The notes under the pieces: generated by a model
Seen by the model: the letters and a program-made list of their open reading frames with translations, nothing else
Database searches by the model: none
Told to the model about the DNA's origin: nothing
Shown here: piece after piece, positions 47,288 to 60,900 of the stretch
Layout of the letters: each line of letters opens with the position of its first letter
Position numbering within the stretch: the stretch's first letter is position 1
DNA from: Phoebastria nigripes
Taxonomy: Eukaryota; Chordata; Aves; Procellariiformes; Diomedeidae
DNA length: 64,000 nucleotides
Direction: 5' to 3'
NCBI GenBank assembly: GCA_035582835.1
Contig: JAYKAV010002780.1
Span: forward strand, 647,883 to 711,882
Made by a program: the position numbers and the translations under genes

Positions 47288-49280
47288 TGAGGCTCTTTGC
47301 AATATAAAGTCACATCTCTTAGTAAAAGGATTTTTTCCAAGATAATATAAATACTCTCCTGTGTGTCATTGCTAATGCAGTCTGGAAACTCTCTCTCTGC
47401 TCTTGGAGGTTTGTATGCTCCATCATACCGACTGCAGAAGAGCATGCACAGCACAGCCGTCTGGGGGAGGCCAGGGTTGTCACAATCGCTTTCTCCCAGG
47501 CACTTGTCAGACACTAGTCTACCTGGTATTTCCCATAAAAGAGAACTGCTCTGTATTTGCCATGTAAATATAACATCCTTTTGGTAGAGGAAGTGGTATT
47601 AACTGCGCTGCCCTCAGCGATCAAAGATCTCCGCTTCTGCGGTTGCCATTGTGTACTTAGGCCTAACAGTACAACAGCTACAGGTACTCTCTATAATTAA
47701 CAAATGGAGTTAGTCAGACCATGCCGGAGAATTTTTTTCCTGCGTGTTGTACTGCACTCCCCCTTCGGTAACATTAGCCAAGACCAACTGCCAACTCTGT
47801 CACATCCTGTTCCTCACCCATTCTGCTGTCACGCCAACGTGATGACCGGGGAGAAGAGGGTTTGCTGCCCAGCTGGTGGAACAGGGACCAGGGTGCTCCC
47901 TCAGCGCCGTACACGCAGTCAGAGGTGGCAGGTGCTGCTTGGCACCCCTGAGCCATCACACTGCTGAAGAGAGGTGAAGCATCATTGTGTCAGGTAGTGC
48001 AGGTGGCTGTTCTAGCCTCCGAAATGCCTGACAATATCCACCACCACCAAAGCCGTGACTCACCAGAGCAGCACGCTGTTCTAGATGCACAGAACACTTG
48101 GCAAAAGGCAGAGAGGAACATGCCCTCCCAGTGGAACAGAATTTAAGCATGTTTGTTTCTGCTGTGCTTAACATGCCCCACATTCAAGTAAAACCCAGCT
48201 GGTTAACTCATGTCTGAAGGAATCTAACCAGGATATAAACTTGTTCACATTTTTGACTCCACTTTGAAGGTAAACGAGTTGCCCAAATGCACCAAAGTCA
48301 GTTTTCCCTCAATGCAGAGTTGCAGTTTCTGGAAGGGTTGAATTGAGTGAGGCCTCAGAAAATGAGGCAGGAGGCTGAAATTATACAGCTGGCACTCATA
48401 AATTAAATCAAAGCCTAACATGCGTTACAGGAACTCTTTTCAAGCATCACTCTGTACGCACAAAAAGGTTTAGAGGGAAAATGTACAGATAAAAATCTTC
48501 TAGTCTGACACTTCATTGCCTCATTCATACTTAAGCCAGAGATACAAGAACACATACGAACCTTCCCCTGTACAACTGAGGTTTGACAAAACATGTAGAA
48601 TAGAATAGAAGACCCCTCTACCAGGTACAGCAGGTATAAAAAACATTTGAAAAGTGAAAGAAAATCTGCAACTTAAGAGAAACATCAGTCTCTCATTCTG
48701 GCTTTTTAAACCAAACAGCAAGTGCTACTTCTAATCACTTCTAGGTAAGTGATGCCTGAAGCATGGTTATTCCTGGTGCAGTTGTGTCATCTCGTATGTG
48801 TCACCTAGAAGAGAAACTTTTCCTGTCATTACCCAAACTGCAATTGCCAACTAGTTTAAGAGAAAATGCTGGCAGTAAGTGCTCTTTTTAATAGGTTTTT
48901 ATGAAGCTTTTGGGCACTTCTGCCCTCAAAGGGCAAGACAGTTTATCAAATACACAAAGAACCAATTTCCCTCCATTATATACATTATATACAATTGAGT
49001 GTTCAGTTCCTTCATTCTGCTTTCCTTGTAAATGGGACTTTTCATTGTTCGATGTGAATGAAGAACACCTTCAATAAAACACCCATCCAGCTCCTCGGCT
49101 GTAATGTAGCCTCAGCGTCAGCCACTGGAAACTTCACACACAAGACAGAACTAACTTCTGCTTTTAGTCTATCCCACTTAAACCATTTCATGACTAGCTT
49201 AAGGCTAATTTTAAAAAAAATGCAGTTTTCTTTAAAGTCCATTTTTTCTCTTGTCTGTCTGTCCATTTTTATGGACAATG
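47288..49280. other. Tail-to-tail RARS2/SLC35A1 3' region
   Basis: Holds the 3' untranslated regions of two convergent genes. No AATAAA follows RARS2; the nearest weak variants are AATATA at 47301-47306 and AGTAAA near 47,322. On the minus strand ATTAAA (48887-48892) lies about 390 bases after the SLC35A1 stop and is a candidate polyadenylation signal. No third gene is visible. Confidence 0.6.
48887..48892 (-). terminator. SLC35A1: Candidate SLC35A1 polyadenylation signal
   Basis: ATTAAA on the minus strand, the commonest variant of AATAAA, about 390 bases downstream of the stop codon. Confidence 0.4.
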
Positions 49281-49411
49281 TCACACAGTAGCAAGTCTCT
49301 CTTTTGAGCTCTTGGTCTCTGATGGCTGGATTTTTGTGGTGTCTTGTCGAGGTAATCCATAGAGGTAAATAGAAATACACACCAGGAGAGCACCCAGGGA
49401 GAAGGTAACAG
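49281..49411 (-). CDS. SLC35A1: SLC35A1 exon 8 and stop
   Basis: Encodes the last helix ([20 protein letters not shown]) and the cytosolic tail [20 protein letters not shown] then ATV. TGA is at 49281-49283. Acceptor CTTTCAG. Confidence 0.95.
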
Positions 49412-51962
49412 CTGAAAGGAGACAAAATAGTTTAAATAAACACTTCTGTATAAGAAGAAACCTTCAGAAGATTAAGCTATATAAGTTACGATGATATCTG
49501 AATGACAGCATTAAAGTTACTCCAAACTAATCGGGACACCAAGCTGTTAATAATTCACAGAATCTACTCATCCTCTGTCACCGAGAACACGAGATTGAGT
49601 GTTTACAATCCCCACACCACTTCAGTTAGTCTCATATCAACAAGAACGTGGTAATAGGCAGAAAAGTGAGCGTGAAACATCTCCTGCAGTTCCAGATGCC
49701 ATCTGACAGGCTTCCGTCACAGTAAACTTAACGATAAAGACACAGTGGATGTGATAAAGTAGCCTGTGATAACACACTTTCTTTGCCTTTCCACACCTCG
49801 ACAGAGTTGAGAAAAACTATTAATGAGGCTTTCACAGAAAGATCGCCAGTCCAGGTTTGATTTGTGTCAACCGTCAAGAAAGTGTTCTGCACAAGTGAGT
49901 TTTTAAAACTAGTTGTGTTTTTCATCACTTGGTTTAAGGTGCTCTTTTTCAGCCAGACACTGATGATTTTCTCCTTATGCAAACTTTCCTTAAGTTTCAT
50001 CTCACTAATACCACATCAGAAAGCTAGTTTTTCCACCATTACACCATACCATCTTTGGATTATGGTAGGAAAGTAAAAAATACCCAAAACTAAACAGTGA
50101 ATGACTGAGCAGGAGCTACTGGATACAGTATCAGACACAGACTTGATCAGGGAGAAAATCCTTTGTAGCTGCAGGACAGCCCAAGCAATCTGCTGTTTCC
50201 TCTCAAAAACATTCACCACATCAGTCGCGACCCCAGCTACTGTTTGACTCGCTCTCGTGTGGTGTTGGCCACAGCAAATAGGGAAGGTAAAAGTTAACGC
50301 AGTAGCAGGTATAAGTTAACAGGGATGTGGCAAAGCCCTTGCAGAAAGAGCTGAGGAATTCATTTGGCATTGGCTGTACTAAAACCAACAAGAAATGACA
50401 ACTTATCAATAGCAGTCTCAGGTAAACAGCTATATCACACGCTGATCTACATCAGAAAGTGATTCATGAATAAAGCTGTGTAAACTCGTAAGCTGTTTAA
50501 ATCGGAAAGAACCTTTCCATTTGAGGTTGTAGGATGTCTCTGAAAGAACAAACCGTGAACACCTTTGAAAGCACAGGATCATCAGGCACCTTATGTGACA
50601 AAACAGGGATGAGGCATTACTGCGTAGGAGTCCTGGAGAAGACTAAGTTAAACCAGTAAAATTCAAAGGAGGCGCAAATGATTGCTGTGGTATGAACTGC
50701 GTACAGCCTGCTAGCAGCCTGCTAGCCAGGAAGGAAGCACGCATGTACGGTCAAATTAAAGGCAAAAAGGCACTTACTTATCTGGAGGCCAAAGAGGATG
50801 ACTGATGCCACAGTAGAAAGAACAATGGCTGCCGCTGCAGAGAAGCCTTTCATAATGTTATCTGTGTACTTAACAACGACCGAAGTGTAGAGGCCACCTA
50901 CGCTGGCGAGAACTGGAAAGCAGATAACATGTTTCTATTAGTAAAGGTGCAGTAGGTCACTCTTGAAATGATGCATTTTACTCCACTGGTGTACTCTTTG
51001 TTTGGGCTACGTCATCCTACTTGGTGATTTAATGCAACATTCAGCAAAATGGGATGTCTACACGGCATCTAGTAGATCAGATACGACTCATTTAAAGATG
51101 ATCTGCTCGCTAGTCAGTCATTTAGACTGCTGTTTCAGCACAATTTTAAATTGAACAAGTGAATAATTTCCAAGATAATGATACTTTTAAACAAAACCCT
51201 CAAAACACAGTAAAGAACAGTGGGTCAGGCTGAATTTGTAGCTTTGTGCAATCAGTTATATCATAGTTAAAAAGGCAAAACAATGTAACAAGACCCTAAA
51301 ACCACAAGATACTTACAGATGACAAACCAGACGTAGTATGTATAGCCATAGAAAAACCCTTTCTCAAGAACTTGGGCTCCGTCTGACACGTACACACCAA
51401 ATAAAGTCACCACAATCCCAGATAAGTACATCTGAATATTCCTCACCCACAAGGAAGTGTCTGAACTCTTTAAGACCTTCTCAAAATAAACTCCTAAAAA
51501 ACAACAACAACAAAAAAGTTTCAGTACGATGAATGAAGTTTAATCCTTAATGATTCATGGTTCATAGTTTTAGAGCCAGACAAGACCACAGGAATCATCG
51601 TCCTACAGATTGTTACATTTCACAGAAGTTCCCAATGCAGAAGGCCCAAAACCACACCCTGCTAATGTGCATCTTCCAGGACAGGATCATTTTAATGGGT
51701 ATATAACATCAAAAATAGATTTTATTTCTCTTTACAGTTGTTTTAACAATGTAAAACAATTCATCAACAATTGAAACTACTCCTCATTTCTGTTTGATTT
51801 GCCAGGCTTCCGATTCCAACAGTTTCTCCTGTACAATTCTACACCAGAAAAAAAGCGTTTCACTTTGGCACCTGGTATTTTATCCCCAGGACAGTATTGA
51901 TGTATTTCAGTATGATGAAGAATGATTTTTCCTCCATCAAGATATTTAGCAGTACAAAATAA

Positions 51963-51994
<32 letters not shown>

Positions 51995-54900
51995 GGAGTG
52001 GGTGGGACTATATTACCTCAGTACTGAGACTGAAAATTCCTCAGAAGCCTTGTGCTTGCAGAGTACCTGGCAGAGTGGCGATGTTCCGAAACCACAGCTT
52101 CAGGGGATTACAAGAGCAAATCAAAACCGATGCCTTCTGCTAATTGAAACTACAGATTGGTTTTGAGGAAATGGAATTCGTTTTAATCTAAAGCTCTTGT
52201 TCACAGTGCCACACTGATGAGCATTACTTTTATGCTCTGCATTACTGAAATTCCCCAAATACTTTTTCATTATTCTACTTGGGAGGTGTATGTCAGACTA
52301 AAAGGCCAACATTTGACAAGGCCATCACTAGCTGCCTTTTTAACCATTGCTCCCACACCAGGACTCTGCTAATCTCTGGAATTTCCTCTGCATTTCAAAA
52401 CATAGACAGCAGTTTGCAGGACTCAGATCTTCTCAGCCACTTCCATGACCTTCTGGTGTGAGTCCTACTAACTAAAAGTTTATTGCTGATTCATGTCACC
52501 CGAGATCCTTCATACGATACGAGAAAAGTGTATATGGAACTGACAAAGATGGCACAGAGAAAAGACCTGTGGGTTAGAAGCCCTCGGCACACACTCCTCC
52601 TAAAATCCCTGAGTTAGCTTCAAGGAAGGTCTTGCTACTCTTTTGTTCATGAAAAATGCAATTTATAATTTAATACAGTATAGTGAATATTTATAGTGAA
52701 TAAATTAGAGAACAGATTTATATTTCAGGGCTTCAAATAATAAAAAACCCAAGGAAGCATTATATTATCTCATATGAATATACATTTTTAAAGTCTGAAC
52801 AATATCAACAAAAAACTAGTATTGTTAATGACTGCAGTGCTTAAAAGAACCCACAGTAAACTATCTCGAGATTTCTGCCCACTGAGAAGACCCGCAGAGC
52901 ACAACCAGATGTAATCAATGTACCAGAAATTTGGTTTGAGTATGAACCGTACTTGTAAATTTTATAAACTAAGAAAACAGTAAGCAAACCAATGAAATGA
53001 CACTTTCAAATCTCTGAAAACGCATAAAAATCACTCCACTAGGCAAGATGAAGGAAAGAATGGGTGCTGTTTAGGAGAAATTACTCTTCAGTACTGTTTC
53101 AAGTCACAAAGGATCTGTCATTATATATTTGTCCAATGCTTTTATAAGCATTGTTGGGCCCCCGGATACTTGGAAATTACCACAGGATCAGCAGTTTGAA
53201 GAAAAAAAAACTTCTTTTCCATCTCTGAGGGACAAAAACATAACTTTTTTGACTTTGCTGGAATAATATAAAACACTTAACATGGTCAGTCCAGAGACTG
53301 AAGGTTTAATGCCAAAATAACTTCTTCATGTGGGTAAGGGCAGGAAGAAGAGGAAAGAAGTTTGAATAGGATTTACGTTTTCAACATGTAAAGCCCCAAG
53401 GGCACAAGGAGCTCCACGAATTAAATGCTCTGTCCTCCCAGCTGCCTCAAAGCTACAGCTGTCAGTGAGGAAACACCCAAGCTGCAATCCTTTCGTGGGA
53501 GAAGAAAGCCGTATGTGTCTAAATCCTCTAGAGCTGCCTGCATCAGCCCTTTCAATGGTCTGAATCTGCTGACCTTTAGAAGCACAGCTGTCTACCCACA
53601 TTATCAGAGAAAGCTGGGGAGCTTTAGGAGACTCTGAAGGCTTCACTGTGAATGCTTTATTTTGTCTCATGGCTTGGGAGCATCTGTTGAAATGAGTGAA
53701 TTTATACCCTTCCAGGAAAAGTTGATTGAGCTCTGCACAGTCTTATTTAGTATTTCTGCTTCAAAGTGCCCATTTCACCAAAAACACACCAAACAAGAAC
53801 GACACGCTCCTCCTTTCCTCCCCTGCCAACCAGAACATTTTCCACAAGTAACGAGCATGTATGCACAGCACAAGAGTATTGCAGGATTGTATGGTACTAG
53901 AGGTGGATGATAATACGTTGTTTTCTTACAGAGGGAGGGGGAAGAATCCAGTTTACAGCCAGGGAAATATGTCCCTGTGAGCCAAATTTCAAATTAAGTC
54001 ATAATTTGCATTTCCTTATTTCTCAGCACCAGCTCACTTGTCCTCAAGTTCTGGTCTCCTTCTGCAGAAGCCAGAGAAAAACTACTCTGAGGGGAAACGC
54101 TGGTTGTAGAACAAAACAAAACCAAACAAAACAAAACCAAAAATCCTTCATGCAGTTAATCTAGGCTTCCTGCTACTCATCTTCCTCTCTGCCTTACTCA
54201 TGCTCCCTCTGCATCTCAGTTAGATTTACCACCTACAGGACTACAGAAATGTATATTTTGGGGCTGAGCTAGCACAAGAACTGAGTGAGGAGCTCAGTTC
54301 CCCTTATAAAAAATTGCAAGCATTTCATGTGATCACCATAAGGGAGCTATTCACTGTAAAGCCGACATTATAAAATTGATGTACTTTAATTAATTGTACT
54401 GAGTAAGTCATTATGGATGTTCCCTACAGTATTATTCTAAGCATTTGAAAGACGCTTCCACTTGCAAACCAGCCTTCTAAGCTGCATGACGTAAAACCAA
54501 TAGTATGTGCTCCTAGCCATTTGCTTGACAACTAGAGTAATCATGTCATGAATGTGTCATAATTACTGCAAGCAGAAGGTAATTATGGGCAGAGGGGATA
54601 CAGTCCTTTTTTATCTTCTAACCAGCGAAGACAGTTAAGTAATGTAGATTGTTCTGTTTTAAACATCATGAGTTCTCCAGTCCTTTTGATGTGACCTGCG
54701 TACGGAAATAATACTATACCTGCAAATCCTGAACACAATACAGCAACAGCAATCGCTCCAAACCCTAGCCATGGATTCTGCTCCACCTGCAACATGAACC
54801 GTTATTTTAAAAGGATGCAACACTTCAGTAATTTACAATAATCAATTCCAGAGCTACTTCATTAAGTACAGCAAAGTTATTAGCATTGCATTACAGTATA

Positions 54901-57900
54901 AAATGTACTTGCTTAGCTAGAGCTGTCCTTCAGATTAGCTCGGTGTAGCTGTGTGGTGTTTCACTTTCCGTGTGTACTCTTACCAACCCTTGCAGTGCTC
55001 AGAGGCACTGTCTGCTTGGCTGTGGCCAGTCTTCCCAGCTGCATGACCTGCCTTTCCCACTAATGCCACTGACCAGCAGCTAAGACCTAAGAAACAGAAG
55101 ACACTTGTTTCTTCCTAGAACTGGATTAGGTCAGTGCCTCTGAAGGGTGTGTTTAAATGACATACCCACACCCACAAGGCATTGGAGTTTCACTTCTAAC
55201 TCTGTCAAGTGCTTCGATTCCCAGTTCTCTGCTCCAACAATTACAATGATACCAGGGCCAACTGCTGGAAAAAATGTATTACTCAGATACTCCTATGACG
55301 GAGCATTAGGCTGATTGTGATGACTGTAGTAATTTATACTAATTGTAGCAATCAGCTGCCTTTCCAACAAGTGAGACTGGAGCAATACCACAAGCCTGCC
55401 TGAACTGGTATACAATAAATGTGAAAGTGAATGATCAAACTAGTGTTTACGTTGTAGATGAAGTGGCTGGAAATAGGAAACGGGTACTGCTGTGTGGAAT
55501 GTAAGAGACCTTACCTTAATCCCAGCTGCTGAGAAGTGAAATACAAAACATAAGGCAGTTTATTCTTCGTTGTGAAGTGGCAAAATGTAAACTCTTACCT
55601 GTACTTTCGTGGCCTGAGCAGGCTTCCATTGAACAAGGGTAACACCACCACACAGCATGAAGACAGAGAACCACTGCAACTTACTAAGGGTACGGTTTAG
55701 CATTAGGACTGTACATAAAGCTGTACAAGGGATCTTCAGCTGGTATGTCACCTAAAGAAGACGGGAATATAGCATAGAGGATGTGGTTTTATAAACTCCT
55801 CCAAAACAAGAAAGTAAAATAGAGAATTCAACTACAGAATGACAAATAAAATTCTATATTCATTGATTTCCTACAGATCCTTGGGTTTTTGTACCATCGC
55901 CAATTACAACGAAGTGAATTTGAAGCGACTCTAGCAGTGAGTGGGTTAGCTCAGAAAACCAGAGCACTGCAACAGAGTGTATGTTCTGAATATAACAAAG
56001 CATCATTTGGCTTTTAACACTGAGGCTAAAGAGGATACTGTGTGCTAGGCAGACAGATACCTAGTACGCATGCCTCAAGAAACAGTAAAGAGGAATGTAT
56101 TTACAGATGAGTTACTGAGAAAAACGAGTATTACCTGGTAGACTGCTGCATCCAAGTTGCTAAGAGCCACAAACGCCATATTGTTTTGGAGAGCATACAC
56201 CAAAGATGGAACACTTAATTTTAGCAATTCTGTAGGACTTCCGAATACATTTTCTTTTAAAGATGTTATTAACCTTGCCAGACTTCCAGTTTCTCTGCAA
56301 AATAAAGTATTAATATAACTGAGGGCTCTCTTAAACTGATATTTGAGAACAGAAATCAAATCAATGAATCCTTTGGGAAGGCTGAAAATTTGTTCTCAAC
56401 AATCAGTTGTACCTTCTGCTCATTAAAGAAAAATTAACTGGGAAAAAANAGTGAGGTTATCAACAAGTAGAAACCCCTAAAGGTGAAGAAGACATTCTGG
56501 AATCAGGAGGTTAGATGCATTAATGTGTAATAAAGTAAACAACAACCATGAACACTGTAAACAGTGGAATAAGTCGCTAAGTATACAGGCAGTGGGACAG
56601 AAGGCTGTCGTTCCCTGCCCTTTTTTTCTGGGTATTAATATTTATGTGTGATATCAAATGCCTGTGATTTTCCAGATCCCCTTTAAACTGGGCCTCACAG
56701 TACAGCCAAAAAAAGATTGTACCCTTGCACACTACTGAGCTGGAAACACCTCTCATTCTTGCTTGTGCTGCGGGAGATGCTGGACCGGCACCAGCACACA
56801 TGTGAAGAGGTCTGGCAGGGCGTGTGGCGGCTCCCTGTCACCTTGCATCTTCACACGTCTCCTTTATGTAATTACAGTGTGCGAAAGAGCAGGCAATGGG
56901 GAAGAACCTGTTGCTTCTTCCTGCTGTCCCCTTTTGCAGCTTGCTCCTCAGCTTATTAAAGCTGACCTCTGCATTGCTAGTTCTCCCTTATCATTTGTAC
57001 ATCAATCTGACATTTCTTGCTTACTTGTCGCTGTTACTCAAGTCTTCCAGTTCCCTTCGCAGCTCTCCCCAAGTCCCATGTTCCCCCTTTCCATTCTTCT
57101 CTCTCTTGGCCACTGACAAATACCAACATCCAAAATCACTCCTGTCCCCTCCCACAGCCCTCCCAACTTGCAACCTGTATTGCTCCTGAATTTAACACTC
57201 CTTTTGCTTCCATTACACACGCATATGAACAAATGGCTCACATCCTCCTCAGCGCTCCAGGAGCCCAATTCCCCACATTTCACCCACGTACCAATTTCTT
57301 TCTTTTTCACAAATGTACGTCATCTACCTGCCCCAAACTCTCATTAGCAATTACTAAAATTAGCAATCTCTCTGTGCCCCAGGTGCCTTCATTAACCACC
57401 TTGTTCCTGCATATTTTCCATTCCTGATCAACCCCTGATTTTGTGCTGCAGGTTCTTAAACTTTTCCTCTCCAAAGATTTATGGACTCTATCCTCTCATG
57501 ATCCCTCCATCCAAGTTTCTCTCCTCCCTTGCCTTCCTCCCTGCCTGGCACCAAGCATATACCTCCTTTTCTCCTTTTTTTTTGTAGCGAGCACAGTCTT
57601 TATACAGGCAGCTGCAAGGGATTCTTTTTGTCATTTTCCCATAACAGAGAGCACACACAAAAAAACAGAGTCAGGGGCAGTACAGTTACCAAACAGAGGT
57701 GAGTATGGTTTCCCACACTCTTGTTGTACAAGCGGGGTCATATGCAAAGCCCTTTCCTAACTTAAGAGGATACTTTGCTTGGGACAGACTTGGTGACACC
57801 AAACATGTCACATAGGTGTCTTTTGCAAGACATGTCTGGCCACAAGGGACAACCATTGACATGAAAATCTATAGACAAGTAGCACTTAAAGCAAAGTTTG

Positions 57901-60900
57901 CAATACGAGGAAGGGGAAGAGTTCATGCTACAGCTCACCATGGTTAATTGCACTAGATACAGAACTACATAAAATGTTATGAGTCATTGACATTATAGGC
58001 AAAATCGTTGGCTTTCTTATTCCTCAATGTATTTATTATATTGCCCACCATTGGGAGATTAGATGTACAAGAAAACCTCGAGTTCCTGGTAATACCCAAG
58101 TACAGCTGGACTAAAGTGCTTCTATCTCAAATGTCTAGCTGCAAATAAAATACAATTAGCACAGATACAGTTCTACTCTGTGAGAATAAGAAGTCAAAAA
58201 ATACCACACAGTAATGGCTTCTTCTATTTGTTGATACTAAGGTGGGCTGTCGATCAAGAAAATAATATTTAAACTATACCTGCTTCTGTTCCAGACCATG
58301 CTCAGTGAATTAGCTGATCACACGTTTAAAGTCAAATCACACCAGTAATAGTAGTTTCCGTCTACTTTGACTTCTAGCATGGAATTTCAGCAATGAAGAA
58401 TAACAGATGTCCAGTAAGCACCATTTTCACTTTAGTTTTTGAGAACAAGAAGATGAACTATCTAATAGTTCATCTTTGCAGTGGGTGTGCTTTCTGAAGC
58501 ATGCAGTTATCAAGAATCTCTAACTGTAAGTTCAATTCAGTACAAAGATCAAATGGAGACAGATTTAAATCTACACAAAAAAGAATTTAAAACAAGCCTC
58601 TGTGGACAGCTGATAATGCAAAATAAGGTGCCCAAAGATGTACACTGCAAAATCAAATACGAAAATAAAAAATGACCTAGCTTGAATTCAGCATTCTTGA
58701 TGTTGATCTAGATTCAGCTTAAAAAACATATTCTGTTTTCTTTATAGGTCTGAATAGGCGAGAGATACTAATAACAATCAGTTCTGCAACAGAAATGTGC
58801 ATTTGTTAGAAAAGCTGAAGTTAAAACTAGGGTTTGCAAATCAGCTCTACTTTTCTTCATCCATTGCTAAGTAATTATGTACCATCTAAGAATGCAGACA
58901 ACATAATTACCAGATGGTGAATTGGACTTTAAATAAATATGAGAAGTTGAGAGTACAGTTGAGTAAACAATTAACACAGCTTAAACTATCACAAACTTCT
59001 CTTTTGAAAGACAATCTTTTGGCAGGCATCCATTCAATGTGTCTTCCAGGAGAAACTTTAAAAGTAAACACAGTGAAGGCACAGCATAAGAATGTGTAAG
59101 AAAACAAATTCTGCAGCCGGAACAATGCAAGAGTCATACTCCAGTATCCTGTATATTGCAGTAATCAATGCTGGCTGTTTCAAAAAGAAAAAGGTACCCA
59201 CCCAAACATATCCCGCTGTACAGAAAAAACAGATTGTATTCTATCTTCTAATTCGTTATTAAACTACAAAGGCACTCACTCTCAAAGGTGAGACAAATTG
59301 GGTAGGTCTTTAAAACTGGAGGAAGCTATAAAGGAGACATTGAAGGAAACTATGCTGGAATTTATGCTGTTCAGCATATCAGTAAGTGATCTAAAATGGG
59401 AGATTACTAGGAAATTGGCAATTTTTTTTATTATACTCAATTATATGTGATATCCAAAAGGAAACTTTGCCGAAGGGCCTCTCACTACACCGAGCAGAAT
59501 TCACCAGATCTTTTGCCATCTGAGAAACAGCTCAGTTACCTGGACAGCAACAGAAGGCATCTGGACCCACCAGCAGGTGAGACATCCTACCAAGAAGAGA
59601 CGAGCATGGCCTGATGAATAGTGTCTGCTGGTGCCCATCTCTCTCTCAACTATGGAGAAAAAAACCCCACTAGCTGACCAGATCAGAATAGATATTATAA
59701 CCTTCAAACAGCTCAGTGAATCAGATTCATCACATTTTAATTGGCAAATAAAGCTCAGTTGTCAATAAATGAGAAAGAATCACAGGAAATTACAACCCCA
59801 AAATACAGCAACCATCCCTAAACCAGTTATGAGCATTTGGGAAAAAGATGTGAGTAGCCCTCCGACAGTGCTAGCTCAAGGCTCAGCTGTGTTCAGAGAA
59901 ATGAGCAGAACATTACAAATCCTTAGGAAAGGAACCGAGACCCAGACAGAAAGCACCTTCACCCCTCTGCCTAATGCCACAGTATGTTCACATCCCGAAT
60001 GCTGCGTGCAACTCTGGATTGTGTTTCAAAAGGGATGTAACAATACTGGAAATGCTGTGGAGATGGGTACTAGGATGATCACGGAAAAATTAGACTAGGA
60101 CTCCCAGCTTAGAAAATAAATGAGTGATGAAAACACAATACAGATCTGTAGAGATATGAAAATAAAAATCAAAGGGGAAAGATTATTNGTGATGTCTGTC
60201 AACACAAGAAGACAGAATCCAGTGAAACTGCTAGATAAAGTGTTTATTAAAAAGTACTTTTTCATATACTGTGTAATTACATTGCAGAAGTCATTTCACA
60301 GATACAGTAGGGACTAACAGTTCAACAAGAAACTGGGCAATCTCACAGAGGACAGGATCGTTAGGCGCTACAGCCACAGTGTGCACACAGCATCCAGGCT
60401 GGGAAATCCATAAGCTTCTGCCACCAGCTAAAGAAAGTTCAGCCCATGCTTGCCCTATTGCCTATAATTCTGTTCCACCAGCACTCTGCTGACTACTGTC
60501 AAAGGGAGGATGATGACCTACATGGATTTTTGGCTGTGCAGGGCTGTTCTAAAAACATAACAGACTTCTGAGTTAAAAGTAATTGCCTTTTTAATTATTT
60601 CAAGCAAAAAGACCATTTGTACATTTAATGAACACAATATTACTGACCCTTAACAAAGGGCAGATTGCTTACCCTGCTGAACTAGGCCTCTCTGGTATAC
60701 TATAAACAGCCTGGGTCCCAGGTGCACAAGAACAAATTTGAGAAATTATACACACAGGTGAGGCTACCAAATGCCACCCACTGGTCCCTCACTGCTGAGA
60801 AACATGGGCTGCTGCAGTCTCAGGAAAGCAGGCTGGATCAGGATCCACACTGGCCACAACACTCTGAGAACCACAGCACAACCACCCGTCAGCAGAGACA

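Larger units (their letters stand above)
51494..54719 (-). other. SLC35A1: SLC35A1 intron 5
   Basis: 3.2 kb. It holds an A run at 51969-51994 and a (CAAAA)n tract at 54111-54143. Near 54,275 there is a small hairpin (GAACTGAG / CTCAGTTC). No exon or transposon was recognised. Confidence 0.75.

Noticed and set aside
53326..53670. 114-codon minus-strand open frame in SLC35A1 intron 5
   Set aside because: It lies between well-defined exons, has no splice support in phase and resembles no known protein.
56896..57427. Overlapping open frames of about 100-136 codons in SLC35A1 intron 2
   Set aside because: They follow from the pyrimidine-rich composition (serine, proline and leucine-rich peptides) and match no known protein.
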